Origin: Kangsaoukella pontilimi
GTDB lineage: Bacteria > Pseudomonadota > Alphaproteobacteria > Rhodobacterales > Rhodobacteraceae
Reading direction: 5' to 3'
Length of the DNA: 64,000 nucleotides
Assembly: GCF_009830125.1 (NCBI RefSeq)
Contig: NZ_WUPT01000001.1
Location: 434,001 to 498,000, forward strand
Position numbers and translations under genes: made by a program
Part shown: positions 38,034 through 49,930 of the stretch, in pieces
Position numbering within the stretch: position 1 is the first letter of the stretch
Layout: each line of letters opens with the position of its first letter
The notes under the pieces: model-generated
The model's input: the letters and a program-made list of their open reading frames with translations, nothing else
The model's database searches: none
Told to the model about the DNA's origin: nothing

Positions 38034-38221
38034 CTTTTTATCCTATATTTCATTGATTTGCCTGTTTCTTGAGCGCCTATGCGCGGAAACTGGCCTATTA
38101 TATCCACCTATTTCAACACTCTGTCCCTGGGGGCGGGGTGGACCTTTTGGCTCAGATTTGTTTATCCCCGCACCAAATCCCGGCCCAGAAGGGTCATTTT
38201 GACATATTTGGAGGGGGCTCC

Positions 38222-38902
38222 ATGACACTGAAACCCGTTATCCGGGCAGCGTCCATCGTTGCCGCCATAGCCTGTGGTACCGCCGCACTGGCCGATGTGA
38301 CCCTTGGCACGTCTTCGAACCCGGGCATCGCTCTGGACGAGCGCCTCAGCTCGCTCTTCGGTGCCGAGCGCAAGGCGCTGTCGTCGATCAGCCGTGATCG
38401 GATGAGCGGTCTCGTTCGCGCGCCCGAGGGCGACGTGACCATGGCCGACCGTATGACCGAGAGATATCTCCGCAGCCTGCCTGTCGCGAAAGGTGGCGAC
38501 GAATGGGCGTGCCTCTCGGAGGCGCTCTACTTCGAGGCGCGCGGCGAAAGCGTGAAGGGGATCTTCGGCGTGGCCGAGGTGATCCTGAACCGCGTCGACG
38601 ATCCGCGCTACCCGAGCAGCGTCTGCGGCGTGGTCAACCAGGGTACCGGCGAGCGGTATCGCTGCCAGTTCACCTATACCTGCGACGGGCAGCCCGAGAC
38701 GATCCGCGAACCTGCCGCCTTCCGCAAGGTCGGCAAGGTGGCGCGCATCATGCTGGACGGCGCACCCCGCACGCTGACGCAGGGCGCCACGCATTACCAT
38801 ACGAAGTCGGTCAACCCGAACTGGGCGGATATCTTCCCGCGGACGACGACCATCGGCTATCACCACTTCTACCGCGAGCCGAGCCGCAGCGCGCAGGGCT
38901 GA
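38222..38902 (+). CDS. SleB-type cell wall hydrolase, exported
   Basis: A 226-aa protein with a signal peptide (residues 1-24, [14 protein letters not shown]) and a C-terminal Hydrolase_2 (SleB) domain from about residue 95. Its marks are [16 protein letters not shown] (catalytic Glu), [36 protein letters not shown] and [14 protein letters not shown]. By family it cleaves peptidoglycan in the periplasm. ATG 38222 follows GGAGGGGGCTCC. It is monocistronic with a terminator behind it; its promoter probably lies in the AT-richer stretch 38034-38150. Confidence 0.92.
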   Translation: MTLKPVIRAASIVAAIACGTAALADVTLGTSSNPGIALDERLSSLFGAERKALSSISRDRMSGLVRAPEGDVTMADRMTERYLRSLPVAKGGDEWACLSEALYFEARGESVKGIFGVAEVILNRVDDPRYPSSVCGVVNQGTGERYRCQFTYTCDGQPETIREPAAFRKVGKVARIMLDGAPRTLTQGATHYHTKSVNPNWADIFPRTTTIGYHHFYREPSRSAQG

Positions 38903-38922
38903 TCGCGCGAGACTTCGCTCAG

Positions 38923-38945
38923 GGCGGCCTCGGGGCCGCCTTTTT
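38923..38945 (+). terminator. Intrinsic terminator after the wall hydrolase gene
   Basis: Stem GGCGGC CTCGGG GCCGCC followed by TTTTTCATTT, 20 bases after the stop codon. Confidence 0.85.
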
Positions 38946-39014
38946 CATTTGAGCATGGCCTGGCTTTTCATGGTAGACCAAGCGCAACCAAGAATGAGCA
39001 GGTCGGACGAGAAC

Positions 39015-40358
39015 ATGGCACGCAAGCTTTTCGGAACGGACGGTGTTCGGGGTCGCGCGAACTCCTATCCCATGACGGCGGACACCGCGCTGCGCCTCGG
39101 GGCGGCGGCAGGGCGCTATTTTCGGCGCGACGGATCGCCCGCGCATCGGGTGGTGATCGGCAAGGACACGCGCCTGTCGGGCTACATGTTCGAGAACGCG
39201 CTGACGGCGGGCTTCACATCCACAGGGATGAACGTGCTCTTGCTGGGGCCGGTGCCGACGCCGGCGGTAGGCATGATGGTGCGCTCGATGCGCGCCGATG
39301 TAGGCGTGATGATCTCGGCCAGCCACAACCCGCATCAGGATAACGGTATCAAGTTCTTCGGCCCTGACGGCTTCAAGCTGTCGGATGAGGCGGAATCCGA
39401 GATCGAAGCGATCCTTGCAGGAGACGTGCAGCCTGCCGCCGCCGAGAACATCGGACGTGCCAAGCGGATCGACGACGCGCTCTTCCGTTATGTCGAGCGG
39501 ATCAAGTCGAGCTTCCCGTCGGACCTGACGCTCGAAGGTCTCAAGGTCGTGATCGATTGCGCCAATGGTGCTGCTTACAAAGCCGCCCCGAATGTGCTGT
39601 GGGAGCTTGGGGCCGAAGTCATCCCCGTCGGCGTCGAGCCCAACGGTCTCAACATCAACAAGGGCTGCGGTTCGACCGACACGGCCCGTGCCGCCGAAGC
39701 GGTGGTGGCCCATGGCGCGGATGTGGGCGTTTGCCTCGATGGTGACGCGGACCGCGTGATGATCCTCGACGAGAACGGTCAGGTGGCCGATGGCGACCAG
39801 ATCATGGCGCTCTTCGCGGGCCGCTGGGCCGAGGAGGGGAGGCTCTCGGGTGGGGCGCTCGTCGCGACGGTCATGTCCAATCTCGGGCTTGAGCGGTTTC
39901 TCGGCGGACGGGGTCTCCGTCTCGAGCGTACCGCTGTGGGCGACCGCTACGTGGTCGAGACCATGCGGGCCGGCGGCTACAACCTGGGCGGCGAGCAGTC
40001 GGGCCATATCGTTATGACCGACCACGCGACCACCGGCGACGGTCTACTCGCAGGGCTCCATTTCCTGGCCGAGATGACCCGCACCGGTCAGCCCGCCAGC
40101 GCGCTCGCCAAGAGCTTCGAGCCGGTGCCGCAGCTTCTGAAGAACGTGCGCTTCGACGCAGGCGCAGACCCGTTGTCGGCGGCGTCGGTGCAATCCGCCA
40201 TTGCGGATGCCGAGGCGCGGCTTCAAGGCATGGGCCGTCTCCTGATCCGGAAATCCGGGACCGAGCCTCTGGTCCGCGTGATGGCCGAATGCGAGGATGA
40301 AGGCGTGCTGGTTCAGGTCGTTGACGGCATCGTGGCCGAGGTCGAGCGCGCGGCCTAA
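39015..40358 (+). CDS. glmM: Phosphoglucosamine mutase
   Basis: Converts glucosamine-6-phosphate to glucosamine-1-phosphate for peptidoglycan and LPS. It is 447 aa. [19 protein letters not shown] is the universal start, which fixes ATG 39015 rather than the upstream in-frame ATGs. The phosphoserine loop is [19 protein letters not shown], the metal loop is [14 protein letters not shown], sugar binding is GGEQSGHIV, and phosphate binding is [12 protein letters not shown]. Its TAA overlaps the convergent transporter stop. Confidence 0.98.
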   Translation: MARKLFGTDGVRGRANSYPMTADTALRLGAAAGRYFRRDGSPAHRVVIGKDTRLSGYMFENALTAGFTSTGMNVLLLGPVPTPAVGMMVRSMRADVGVMISASHNPHQDNGIKFFGPDGFKLSDEAESEIEAILAGDVQPAAAENIGRAKRIDDALFRYVERIKSSFPSDLTLEGLKVVIDCANGAAYKAAPNVLWELGAEVIPVGVEPNGLNINKGCGSTDTARAAEAVVAHGADVGVCLDGDADRVMILDENGQVADGDQIMALFAGRWAEEGRLSGGALVATVMSNLGLERFLGGRGLRLERTAVGDRYVVETMRAGGYNLGGEQSGHIVMTDHATTGDGLLAGLHFLAEMTRTGQPASALAKSFEPVPQLLKNVRFDAGADPLSAASVQSAIADAEARLQGMGRLLIRKSGTEPLVRVMAECEDEGVLVQVVDGIVAEVERAA

Positions 40359-41287
40359 ACGGCCTTTCGCCCGAAAATCTGTCGTATCTGACCGCTCTGC
40401 GCCACGGCGATGCCCGCCAGGATCAGTGCCAGCGCGACGAAGAGTTGAGGCGGCAGGTCCTCGCCCATCAGCACGACGCCGAAGATCACCGCCCAGAGCG
40501 GTACGAGGAACGCGGCGATCGACATGAAGAGCGATCCGGCGGTGCGGATGATATGGACCCTGAGCGCGCCGGCCATGGCGGTCGGGAAGACGCCCAGATA
40601 GATCGCGGCGACGAGCGACCTTGTACTGACATCCGACGGCACGCCGTCGGTCAGAAGCGCGATGGGCAGGATCACCACGGCCCCGGCCAGCATCGAAACC
40701 GCGGCGAAGACCATCATCGGCACCTTTGGCGCGCGGCGGGTCAGGATGGAGGCAACGGCATAGGAAAAGGCCGCGCCCACGCAGGCCAGCGCGCCGAATG
40801 TCCAGCCCGCCCCGTCGCCGCCCGCCGGAAGAGCGCCAGGCCCGACGATCAGCAAAAGGCCGATGAAACCGAGGATCAGGCCGATGATGCGTCGAGGTCC
40901 GATGCCTTCCTCGGGCGAAAAGATAAAGACCAGCGGCACAAGCAGAAGCGGCACCGACCCCATAGCCACGCCCGCAACTGCCGAGGGCACGAATTGCTGG
41001 CCCCAGGCAAGGAGCGCGAAGGGCAGAGAGTAACCGATAACGCCTGCCAGAACCGCAAAGAGCAGGGCGCGGGCGCTTGGGATGTCCCTGAGGGAAGCAC
41101 CGAACACCGGAAGAAGCGCCACGAGGACCAGCGCCGCGACGCTGACCCGCGCCGCCGCTGTCGTCAGGGGCGGCAGGCTCTCAAGGCTGATGCCGATGGA
41201 CAGGAAGGCTGTCCCCCAAACAAGGCTGAGAAGGTTCAGGAGGGCCCAGTTGAGGGCGCCGGGGCGGATCGGGGTCGTGTCACTCAT
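40355..41287 (-). CDS. DMT-superfamily (EamA) transporter, tandem copy A
   Basis: A 310-aa protein of ten predicted helices in two EamA repeats. [20 protein letters not shown] opens the first; [24 protein letters not shown] closes it; [20 protein letters not shown] and [14 protein letters not shown] end the second. The protein aligns along its length with the neighbour at 41339-42262 (SWGQQHVPSAFAGVSMGTVPLL, GIAVAQSRQIVAAF), so the two are tandem duplicates, 51 bases apart. Substrate unknown. Confidence 0.9.
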   Translation of the reverse strand: MSDTTPIRPGALNWALLNLLSLVWGTAFLSIGISLESLPPLTTAAARVSVAALVLVALLPVFGASLRDIPSARALLFAVLAGVIGYSLPFALLAWGQQFVPSAVAGVAMGSVPLLLVPLVFIFSPEEGIGPRRIIGLILGFIGLLLIVGPGALPAGGDGAGWTFGALACVGAAFSYAVASILTRRAPKVPMMVFAAVSMLAGAVVILPIALLTDGVPSDVSTRSLVAAIYLGVFPTAMAGALRVHIIRTAGSLFMSIAAFLVPLWAVIFGVVLMGEDLPPQLFVALALILAGIAVAQSGQIRQIFGRKAV

Positions 41288-41338
41288 GCGTTTTCTTACG
41301 CCGCCCTCTCTTTGGACAGAAGCGGAAACTGTCCGTTA

Positions 41339-42262
41339 TCATACGCGCCGGAACGCGGCCACGATTTGACGGCTCTGGGCGACGGCGATGCCCGACAGGA
41401 TCAGACCAAGCGCGATGAACGTGCCTATGGAGAGTTGCTCCGACAGGATCGCGATGCCGAAAATCACCGACCACATCGGCACCATGTAGCTGACAAGGCT
41501 CAGAAAAAGCGGCCCGGCCGATTGCAGCACGATAAGCTGCAGGAACCCGGCAAGCGCGGTCGGACCAAGCCCGACCCAAAGAAGCGCCATAAGCGAGAGT
41601 TGACTGTCGACGCGCGGCGCGCCCTCGGTCAGGACCGCGATGGGCAGCAGGACAACAGTGGAGACAAGCATCGCAACGGTCGCCATTGCGATGGGCGGCA
41701 TGGGAGGGGCAAGGCGGCCAAGGATATTGCTGATCGCGTAGCAGACGGCGGAGGACGCGCAGGCCACGCGCCCCCATTGGACGAGCGCACTGTCGCCCCC
41801 GAAGGCGCCCGGACCCACCAGCGCGAACAGGCCGCAGAAGCCAAGGGCGATCCCGGCGAAGCGGCGCGGGCCGATCCCGGCCTCGGAGGTGAAGAACGCG
41901 GCCAGAAGCAGCGTCAGCAGCGGAACGGTTCCCATCGAGACACCGGCGAAGGCCGACGGGACATGCTGCTGGCCCCACGAGAGAAGCGAAAAGGGAAGCG
42001 CCGCCGCGAAGATGCCGAAGCCAGCAGCATAGACCCAAGCGCGCACCGAACCGAGCGTGCTCAAGCCCTGTCCGATGAAGCGCCCCGCGATCAGAAGGCA
42101 GACGGCCGCGATCAGCGTGCGCCCTGTCGCGACCCACATCGGGCCGATACCGTCAAGCGCCACGCGCACGGACATGAAGGAAGTGCCCCAGATCAGGCTC
42201 AGCGTGATTAGCAGCGCCCAGTTCTGCGCGCCCGGCGCGTCTGCTGTCCGAATGTCCGTCAT
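41339..42262 (-). CDS. DMT-superfamily (EamA) transporter, tandem copy B
   Basis: A 307-aa protein, paralogue of the adjacent gene. Its N-terminus APGAQNWALLITLSLIWGTS parallels [20 protein letters not shown] of the neighbour. Ten helices; the C-terminal signature is YMVPMWSVIFGIAILSEQLS. It is upstream of copy A and probably co-transcribed. Divergence between the copies is considerable, so the duplication is old or the sites are under different selection. Confidence 0.9.
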   Translation of the reverse strand: MTDIRTADAPGAQNWALLITLSLIWGTSFMSVRVALDGIGPMWVATGRTLIAAVCLLIAGRFIGQGLSTLGSVRAWVYAAGFGIFAAALPFSLLSWGQQHVPSAFAGVSMGTVPLLTLLLAAFFTSEAGIGPRRFAGIALGFCGLFALVGPGAFGGDSALVQWGRVACASSAVCYAISNILGRLAPPMPPIAMATVAMLVSTVVLLPIAVLTEGAPRVDSQLSLMALLWVGLGPTALAGFLQLIVLQSAGPLFLSLVSYMVPMWSVIFGIAILSEQLSIGTFIALGLILSGIAVAQSRQIVAAFRRV

Positions 42263-42300
42263 GGGGGTAATGCGGCAGGAAGGCTGCCTGCCGTCAAGCG

Positions 42301-42330
42301 AAATGCGGCCCCCAGAAGTCCGGGGACCGC
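42301..42330 (-). terminator. Hairpin behind ilvC, likely terminator
   Basis: On the minus strand GCGGTCCCC and GGGGGCCGC flank a short loop, followed by ATTT. A smaller AAGCC GGTT GGCTT hairpin includes the ilvC stop region. The T-tract is weak. Confidence 0.5.
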
Positions 42331-42344
42331 ATAAGCCGGTTGGC

Positions 42345-43503
<1,159 letters not shown>

Positions 43504-43959
43504 ATGCTCAAGGACTCTGACAGACGTATCCTGCGACACCTGCTGGCCGACCCGCAGGCATCCGCCGCCGAACTAGCAGAGCGGACGGGCATGACAGCGG
43601 CCACGCTGGGTCGGCGGCTCGACCGATTGCGCGATACCGGGGTGCTCAAAGGCCAGCATGCCGAGATCGACTGGCGTGCGCTCGGCTACGAGGTCGAGGT
43701 GTCGCTAAGGCTGACGCTGGAGAAGACCGCACCCCGCGCCTTTGACGAGATGATCGCGGCGGCGCGCGACGTGCCTGAGGTGACCGAGATTCAGACCTTT
43801 CTGGGCCGCGTCGACCTCCGCCTTGTCGTCATCGCGCGAGACATGGCGCATTATCAGGAGATCTACCGCGACCGCATTCTGACGCTGCCGCACATCGCCG
43901 ATATCGAGGCGCTGATGACGGTGGCCGCCGTCAAGACCGAGGCGGGGCTGCCCCTGTGA
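43504..43959 (+). CDS. Lrp/AsnC family transcriptional regulator, first of a tandem pair
   Basis: A 151-aa feast/famine regulator: helix-turn-helix at residues about 4-50 (DRRILRHLLADPQASAAELA, TAATLGRRLDRLRDTGVL) and the ligand-binding RAM domain from about 65 (EVSLRLTLEKTAPRAFDEM..EVTEIQTFLGRVDLRLVVIA). It is divergent from ilvC and overlaps the next lrp gene by GTGA. The two proteins are clearly paralogous and could form hetero-oligomers. Effector unknown. Confidence 0.92.
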   Translation: MLKDSDRRILRHLLADPQASAAELAERTGMTAATLGRRLDRLRDTGVLKGQHAEIDWRALGYEVEVSLRLTLEKTAPRAFDEMIAAARDVPEVTEIQTFLGRVDLRLVVIARDMAHYQEIYRDRILTLPHIADIEALMTVAAVKTEAGLPL

Positions 43960-44438
43960 TCGCGCTCGACGATACCGACCGCGCGATCCTTCGCCTTCTG
44001 CAGGCCGATGCCACGCTCTCGGCGGGCGCGATCGGCCGCGAGGTGGGGCTGTCGCAACCCGCAGCCTGGCGACGTGTGAGCCGCCTGCAGGAGGCGGGCG
44101 TCCTTGCCGGGCGGCGGGTGGAGCTGGACCTCGACGCGCTCGGTTTTGGCGTCACCGTATTCCTCGGCGTCAAACTCGCCACCAAGGGGCGCGTCAGCCT
44201 TACGGATTTCGAGCGCGCCATCACCGCGATACCCGAGGTGCAGTCGGTGCACCATGTGCTTGGCCTGTATGACTATCGCCTGCGCGTCGTGGCCCGCGAC
44301 ATCAGCGATTTCGAGCGGATTCTCCGGCGCCGGATCATGACGCTGCCGGGTGTGGGCGAGGTCGAGGCGAACGTCCTTTTGAGCGAAGAGCGGCGGCCCG
44401 GCCCCCTTGGCACAGGCGCGGCACGGCCGCCCGCATAG
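43956..44438 (+). CDS. Lrp/AsnC family transcriptional regulator, second of a tandem pair
   Basis: A 160-aa protein. The N-terminal HTH DDTDRAILRLLQADATLSAG.. GLSQPAAWRRVSRLQEAGVL is followed by a RAM domain with PEVQSVHHVLGLYDYRLRVV. The GTG start at 43956 overlaps the stop of the first regulator, so they are co-translated. The class V aminotransferase starts 56 bases downstream on the same strand and is a likely target along with ilvC. Confidence 0.92.
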   Translation: MIALDDTDRAILRLLQADATLSAGAIGREVGLSQPAAWRRVSRLQEAGVLAGRRVELDLDALGFGVTVFLGVKLATKGRVSLTDFERAITAIPEVQSVHHVLGLYDYRLRVVARDISDFERILRRRIMTLPGVGEVEANVLLSEERRPGPLGTGAARPPA

Positions 44439-44494
44439 GCTTTGCATCCGCGCCTCTGCCGCGCTACGCCTTCTGCAACAGGAAAGGTGACCCC

Positions 44495-45634
44495 ATGACA
44501 GCACTCAATCCCGATATCGACCCCGACGGCCTGCTGGAATTCTCGGTGGTCTTCACCGACCGCTCGCTCAACCACATGAGCGCCGCCTTTCAGGAGGTAA
44601 TGCGCGATATCTCGGGCCTTCTGAAGGAGGTCTACAATGCCGATGCCGTGGCCCTTGTCCCGGGTGGCGGTACCTACGGGATGGAAGCCGTTGCGCGCCA
44701 GTTCGCCGAAGGCGAGACCGTGATGGTGATCCGGAACGGCTGGTTTTCCTATCGCTGGACGCAGATTTTCGAGGCCGCCAAGCTGCCCGAGCATGAGCAT
44801 GTGATGATGGCCCGGCGGACCGGAAACGGCCCGGAAGCGCCCTTCGCGCCCGCTCCCGTGGACGAGGTCGTGGCCAAGATTCGCGAGGTCCGCCCGGCCG
44901 CCGTCTTTGCGCCGCATGTGGAAACCTCTGCGGGCATGATCCTGCCCGACGATTATATCGCCAAGGTCGCCGCAGCGGTCCACGAGGTGGGCGGGCTGTT
45001 CGTTCTGGACTGTATCGCGTCCGGATGCGCCTGGGTCGACATGAAGGCGCTTGGCGTCGACGTCCTGATCTCGGCGCCGCAAAAGGGTTGGTCGGCCTCG
45101 CCGTCTGCGGGCCTTGTGATGATGTCGGAGGCCGCGCGCGATCGCGCGAAGGAACGGCAATCGTCCAGCTTTGCGGTCGATCTGGGCAAATGGCTGTCGA
45201 TCATGGAAGCCTATGAAAACGGCGGCCATGCCTATCACGCAACCATGCCCACCGATGCGCTTCGCGGGTTCCGCGATACGATGCTGGAGACGAAGGACTA
45301 CGGCTTCGAGCGTGTGAAGGCCGCGCAGTGGGAGCAGGGCGACCGCGTCCGCGCGGCCTTGGCCGAGCGCGGCTTTACATCTGTCGCTGCTGACGGCTTC
45401 GGCGCGCCGGGCGTTGTCGTGTCCTTTACGCAGGACCCCGACCTCAAGACGGGCAAGGCCTTTGCCGCCGAGGGGGTGCAGATCGCCGCCGGCGTGCCTT
45501 TGATGGTGGGTGAGGGGGACGACTATTCCAGCTTCCGGATCGGTCTGTTCGGTTTGGACAAGCTGATGGATGTCGACGCGAGCGTCGGCAGGCTGGAAGC
45601 TGTTCTGAACAAGGTGACGGGTCGGGCGGCCTAG
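44495..45634 (+). CDS. Class V aminotransferase (alanine/serine--glyoxylate type)
   Basis: A 379-aa PLP enzyme of fold type I. The PLP lysine is in LISAPQKGWSASPSAG near residue 200, with the aspartate in LFVLDCIASGCAWVDMKALG. The N-terminal VVFTDRSLNHMSAAFQEVMR and LVPGGGTYGMEAVARQFAEG are the glycine-rich cofactor region. By family it transfers an amino group among serine, alanine, glyoxylate and pyruvate. ATG 44495 has GGAAAGGTGACCCC upstream. Placement behind two Lrp regulators points to amino-acid-responsive expression. Exact substrate undecided. Confidence 0.88.
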   Translation: MTALNPDIDPDGLLEFSVVFTDRSLNHMSAAFQEVMRDISGLLKEVYNADAVALVPGGGTYGMEAVARQFAEGETVMVIRNGWFSYRWTQIFEAAKLPEHEHVMMARRTGNGPEAPFAPAPVDEVVAKIREVRPAAVFAPHVETSAGMILPDDYIAKVAAAVHEVGGLFVLDCIASGCAWVDMKALGVDVLISAPQKGWSASPSAGLVMMSEAARDRAKERQSSSFAVDLGKWLSIMEAYENGGHAYHATMPTDALRGFRDTMLETKDYGFERVKAAQWEQGDRVRAALAERGFTSVAADGFGAPGVVVSFTQDPDLKTGKAFAAEGVQIAAGVPLMVGEGDDYSSFRIGLFGLDKLMDVDASVGRLEAVLNKVTGRAA

Positions 45635-46821
45635 CGCCCGAGGCCTGCACGCATCACGCCGTGTCTGAGCGGCGCGATGTCGTGCACCGCCTTCAGCCCA
45701 AGTGACCTGAGCGCCTGAACGGGCGCGGCGTCCGACTTGCAGACACGATTGAAAAGGTCGATGGCCTGCGCGCGGGCATGGATGTCGTGCGCGCGGCGTT
45801 TCTCGAAGGCGGCGAGATAGGCGCGGTCGCCGACACTGTCCGGCGCATCCCGCGCAATATCCAGAAGCGCCGCCACATCATGAAGCGACGTGTTCAGCCC
45901 CTGCGCCCCGATGGGCGGCAACACATGGGCGGCCTCGGCCACGATGGCGGTGCGCTCGGCGGTCAGCGCGCGGGCGCGCTGCGTGACCACGGGCCATGCC
46001 GCGCGCTTCGAGATCAGCGTCAGGTCACCCAGAATGCCGGTGGAGCGTTGCGTCGCAGCGGCGGCAAAGTCTTCGGGCGAGAGTGCCATGAGCTCGGCTG
46101 CAACGGGGCCGTCATTCATCCAGACCACGGCGGACGCGCCGCGCCCTTCGTGATCCGGCAGGGGCACGAGGGTGAAAGCACCGCCGGAGAGGTAGATCTC
46201 GGTCGAGACATTCTCATGCGGCAGGTCATGGCCCACCACGAAGGCCAGCGCCTTTTGCCCGTAGCGGGTAAGGTCCGTGTCTATCCCGACCGCCTCGCGG
46301 AGGGGCGAGGCGCGACCGTCCGCTGCGACGGCAAGCCGGCAGCGAAGCCGCGCCCCGTCGCTCAGCGTAACGATGGCCTCGCGGTCGCGGGTCAGGATGT
46401 CAGAGAAACCTGTGCCGAAGCGCAGATCGACGCCTTCGCGCGCGGCGAGCAGGTCCGCAAGCAGCTTCCGCGTCAGCCAATTGGGAAGGTTCCATCCAAA
46501 GGCCGGCTCGCCAAGGTCGGCGGCTTGAAAGGCGCGGACGGTCTTCGCCTCGGGCGGGTCGCCTGCGCTGTCGATCACCTGAAGCGTCTCGAGCGGTGTC
46601 GCGCGGGGCAGAAGGCCACCCCAGAGCCCGAGCCGGTCCAGAAGCGCGCAGGCTGGCGCAAGATAGGCGGTCGAGCGCAGGTCCGACCCCTCGGCCTCGG
46701 AGGTCTCGGGCGGCGGCGCCGGATCGGCCAGCGTCACGCGGTAGCCCAGATCGGCAAAGCCCGCTGCCGTGACCAGCCCGGCGATCCCGCCGCCGGAGAT
46801 GAAGATGTCGGTCTGCTGCAT
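45631..46821 (-). CDS. UbiH/UbiF/COQ6 family FAD monooxygenase
   Basis: A 396-aa aromatic hydroxylase of the ubiquinone-synthesis type. The FAD Rossmann motif is IFISGGGIAGLVTAAGFADLG at the N-terminus, the mid-motif is LAVAADGRASPLREAVGI, and the FAD ribityl motif reads VAEAAHVLPPIGAQGLN where GD is more usual than AE. The enzyme adds a hydroxyl to the quinone ring precursor; the ring position is not predictable. Its stop overlaps the aminotransferase stop (convergent). Confidence 0.9.
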   Translation of the reverse strand: MQQTDIFISGGGIAGLVTAAGFADLGYRVTLADPAPPPETSEAEGSDLRSTAYLAPACALLDRLGLWGGLLPRATPLETLQVIDSAGDPPEAKTVRAFQAADLGEPAFGWNLPNWLTRKLLADLLAAREGVDLRFGTGFSDILTRDREAIVTLSDGARLRCRLAVAADGRASPLREAVGIDTDLTRYGQKALAFVVGHDLPHENVSTEIYLSGGAFTLVPLPDHEGRGASAVVWMNDGPVAAELMALSPEDFAAAATQRSTGILGDLTLISKRAAWPVVTQRARALTAERTAIVAEAAHVLPPIGAQGLNTSLHDVAALLDIARDAPDSVGDRAYLAAFEKRRAHDIHARAQAIDLFNRVCKSDAAPVQALRSLGLKAVHDIAPLRHGVMRAGLGR

Positions 46822-46875
46822 GGTGCTCCTCCGCCCCTAAGAGCTAGTGGTCTCGGGGGGCGTCGGAAAGGGGGT

Positions 46876-47520
46876 TCAGACCACCTGCGACAGGAAGCGC
46901 GCCAGATCGTCGGTATGGTGGTGGATGAACGGGTCCCCGGTGGCCTCTGGCGCGACATGAACGGTCCGCAGGCCCATCTCATGCGGTGCGCGGAGGTTCC
47001 GCGCGTCATCCTCGAACATGGCTGCCTTGGCGGGGGTCAGCCCGTCCTGCCCGAAAACGGCATTGAACGCCTCGCGTCGGGGTTTCGGGTGATAGCCGGC
47101 GTGTTCGACCCCGTAGACCGCATCGAAGAGCCCGTCGAGACCGCGCGCGGCGATGACCCGGCGGGCATAGGGCTCGGACCCGTTGGTGTAGACGATGCGG
47201 CGTCCGGGCAGGGCGGCGATGGCATTGACCAAGGCGGCATCCACCGTCAAGTTATCGAGCGAAATCTCGTGCACATCGACCAGAAACGGGTCCGGGTCGA
47301 CGCCGTGGACTTCCATCAGCCCGGCAAGCGTGGTCCCGTAAGTCGCCCAATAGTGGTGGCGCAGCCTGTCGGCCTCGTCCCGCGCGACGCCAAGCTCGCG
47401 TTCGACCCAGTCGGTCATGCGAATATCAATCTGGTCGAAGAGCCGGGCTTCGGGCGGGTAGAGCGTGTTGTCCAGATCGAAGACCCATGTCTCGACATGT
47501 GAAAAGAGGTGCTTGGGCAT
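46876..47520 (-). CDS. HAD-type pyrimidine 5'-nucleotidase
   Basis: A 214-aa HAD hydrolase. Motif I is VFDLDNTLYPPEARLF, motif II IVYTNGSEPYARRV, the lysine is in YHPKPRREAFNAVF and motif IV is MFEDDARNLRAPHEMG. The DNTLYP start and length match the pyrimidine 5'-nucleotidase (SDT1/YjjG-like) family, which dephosphorylates UMP/CMP and flavin-type phosphates. ATG 47520 fits the family N-terminus; the long upstream frame is the shadow of the GntR gene. Confidence 0.9.
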   Translation of the reverse strand: MPKHLFSHVETWVFDLDNTLYPPEARLFDQIDIRMTDWVERELGVARDEADRLRHHYWATYGTTLAGLMEVHGVDPDPFLVDVHEISLDNLTVDAALVNAIAALPGRRIVYTNGSEPYARRVIAARGLDGLFDAVYGVEHAGYHPKPRREAFNAVFGQDGLTPAKAAMFEDDARNLRAPHEMGLRTVHVAPEATGDPFIHHHTDDLARFLSQVV

Positions 47521-47619
47521 GGGATGCGCATAACGAGGCCGCAAGACGCCCGCAAGCCTCCCGCTTGTCTCAAGGGGGGCGAGGGGCCATAACTCGGTCA
47601 GGGACAAGCGGAGACACCC

Positions 47620-48291
47620 ATGGCAGACACGCGGCAAAACGGGCAGAAGGATGCCTATTCGCTGATCCTCAACGCCATCGACATCGGCACCTACCGCCCC
47701 GGCGACCGGCTGGTCGAAAGCGAACTGGCCGAGCGTTTCGGCGTCAGCCGCACACCCATCCGCGAGGCCTTGCAACGACTCGAGACGCAAAGCCTTCTGG
47801 CGCGGGACGGGCGGTCCTTGATCGTCGCCTCGCTCGATCACAACCAGATGGCCGAGCTTTACGTCGTGCGCTCCGAGCTTGAAGGGCTGGCCGCGCGGCT
47901 GGCGGCGCGGCACGCGACGGATGAAGAGGTGCGTCTTCTGAAAGCCATGGTGGAAGAGGACCGAGCGCGCGTCGGCAATCCGGCGGCGCTGTCACGGACG
48001 AACCGCCGGTTTCACCGGCAGGTTCACTTGGCCTCGCATAACCGCTACCTCGTGCAGCAGCTGGACCTCGTCTACCGGTCGATGGCGCTGATGGCGACGA
48101 CGTCGCTTTCGGCAGAGGGGCGGAGCGAGATCGCGTTGGCCGAACATGCCTCGATCGTGGATGCCATCGCCGCTGGCGACGGGGACCGCGCCTATTCCGA
48201 GCTTAAGGGGCATATCAGCCGCGCGTTCGAGGCACGCCTCAGACAGGACGCCGACAAGGCGGCTCAGAATGACGGGGCTGCGGTCGACTAG
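47620..48291 (+). CDS. GntR family (FCD) transcriptional regulator
   Basis: A 223-aa protein with an N-terminal winged helix (residues 10-75: YRPGDRLVESELAERFGVSR, TPIREALQRLETQSLL) and a C-terminal FCD helical ligand domain (LYVVRSELEGLAARLAARHA.., NRRFHRQVHLASHNRYLVQQ, EHASIVDAIAAGD) with the metal-site His and Asp residues. Such regulators usually sense small carboxylic acids. No adjacent catabolic operon is present, so its target is unknown. It ends 24 bases before a convergent gene remnant. Confidence 0.92.
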   Translation: MADTRQNGQKDAYSLILNAIDIGTYRPGDRLVESELAERFGVSRTPIREALQRLETQSLLARDGRSLIVASLDHNQMAELYVVRSELEGLAARLAARHATDEEVRLLKAMVEEDRARVGNPAALSRTNRRFHRQVHLASHNRYLVQQLDLVYRSMALMATTSLSAEGRSEIALAEHASIVDAIAAGDGDRAYSELKGHISRAFEARLRQDADKAAQNDGAAVD

Positions 48292-48315
48292 GGGCGGCGC
48301 GCCGGGTAATCTCAC

Positions 48316-48522
48316 CTATTTCAGATCGACGAAGGTAACGGGGCCAAGGCATTCTTCAAGCCGGTCGACCGTCTCAAGCCGTGCCCACATGTCGGGGGCG
48401 GCGACCAGCGTCAGCGCACCCACACGCCTGAGCGGGACGATCCCGTGCTTTCGGATGAAACCCGCGCCGATGAGGTCCACCAGGCGCGGGTCAGGTCTCT
48501 GCTCGTTCAGGTCGTTGCCCAT
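48316..48522 (-). pseudogene. N-terminal remnant of a family 2 glycosyltransferase
   Basis: A 68-codon frame from ATG 48522, open further upstream into the end of carA. The stretch RPDPRLVDLIGAGFIRKHGI..LRRVGALTLVAAPDMWARL is like the MshEN (GspE N-terminal-like) domain that precedes the catalytic domain in long GT2 glycosyltransferases of Rhodobacterales. No catalytic GT-A domain follows; the frame stops and the GntR gene begins its end 24 bases further. It is therefore best read as a deletion remnant, though a functional small protein is not excluded. The assignment rests on memory of those proteins. Confidence 0.5.
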
Positions 48523-48583
48523 TATCTGCGTCGCGGTCGAAATCTCTGGCGACGATGGATAGAGCAGGATGGTTAAGTCGCGG

Positions 48584-49747
<1,164 letters not shown>

Positions 49748-49930
49748 GTGCCTTGCTCCTCGCGCTCTGGGTAAACGGTCAGGGGTTTACGCCCAAGAGC
49801 GGGGCGGGTCAAGGGATCGGACGATTTGTGTTTTCAATTCAAAACAAAGACTTACGCTGCGTGAGACGAGTTGCCGAGCCTTTGCCAATTCGCTATGGTC
49901 CGGGCTCTGGTCGTTAGGGATGAGACGGAC
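49748..49930. promoter_or_regulatory. Divergent carA / yqeY-like promoter region
   Basis: Contains the AT-rich near-palindrome TTGTGTTTTCAATTCAAAAC followed by AAAG (49827-49850), a possible operator or promoter element in otherwise GC-rich DNA. No known box was recognised. Confidence 0.4.
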
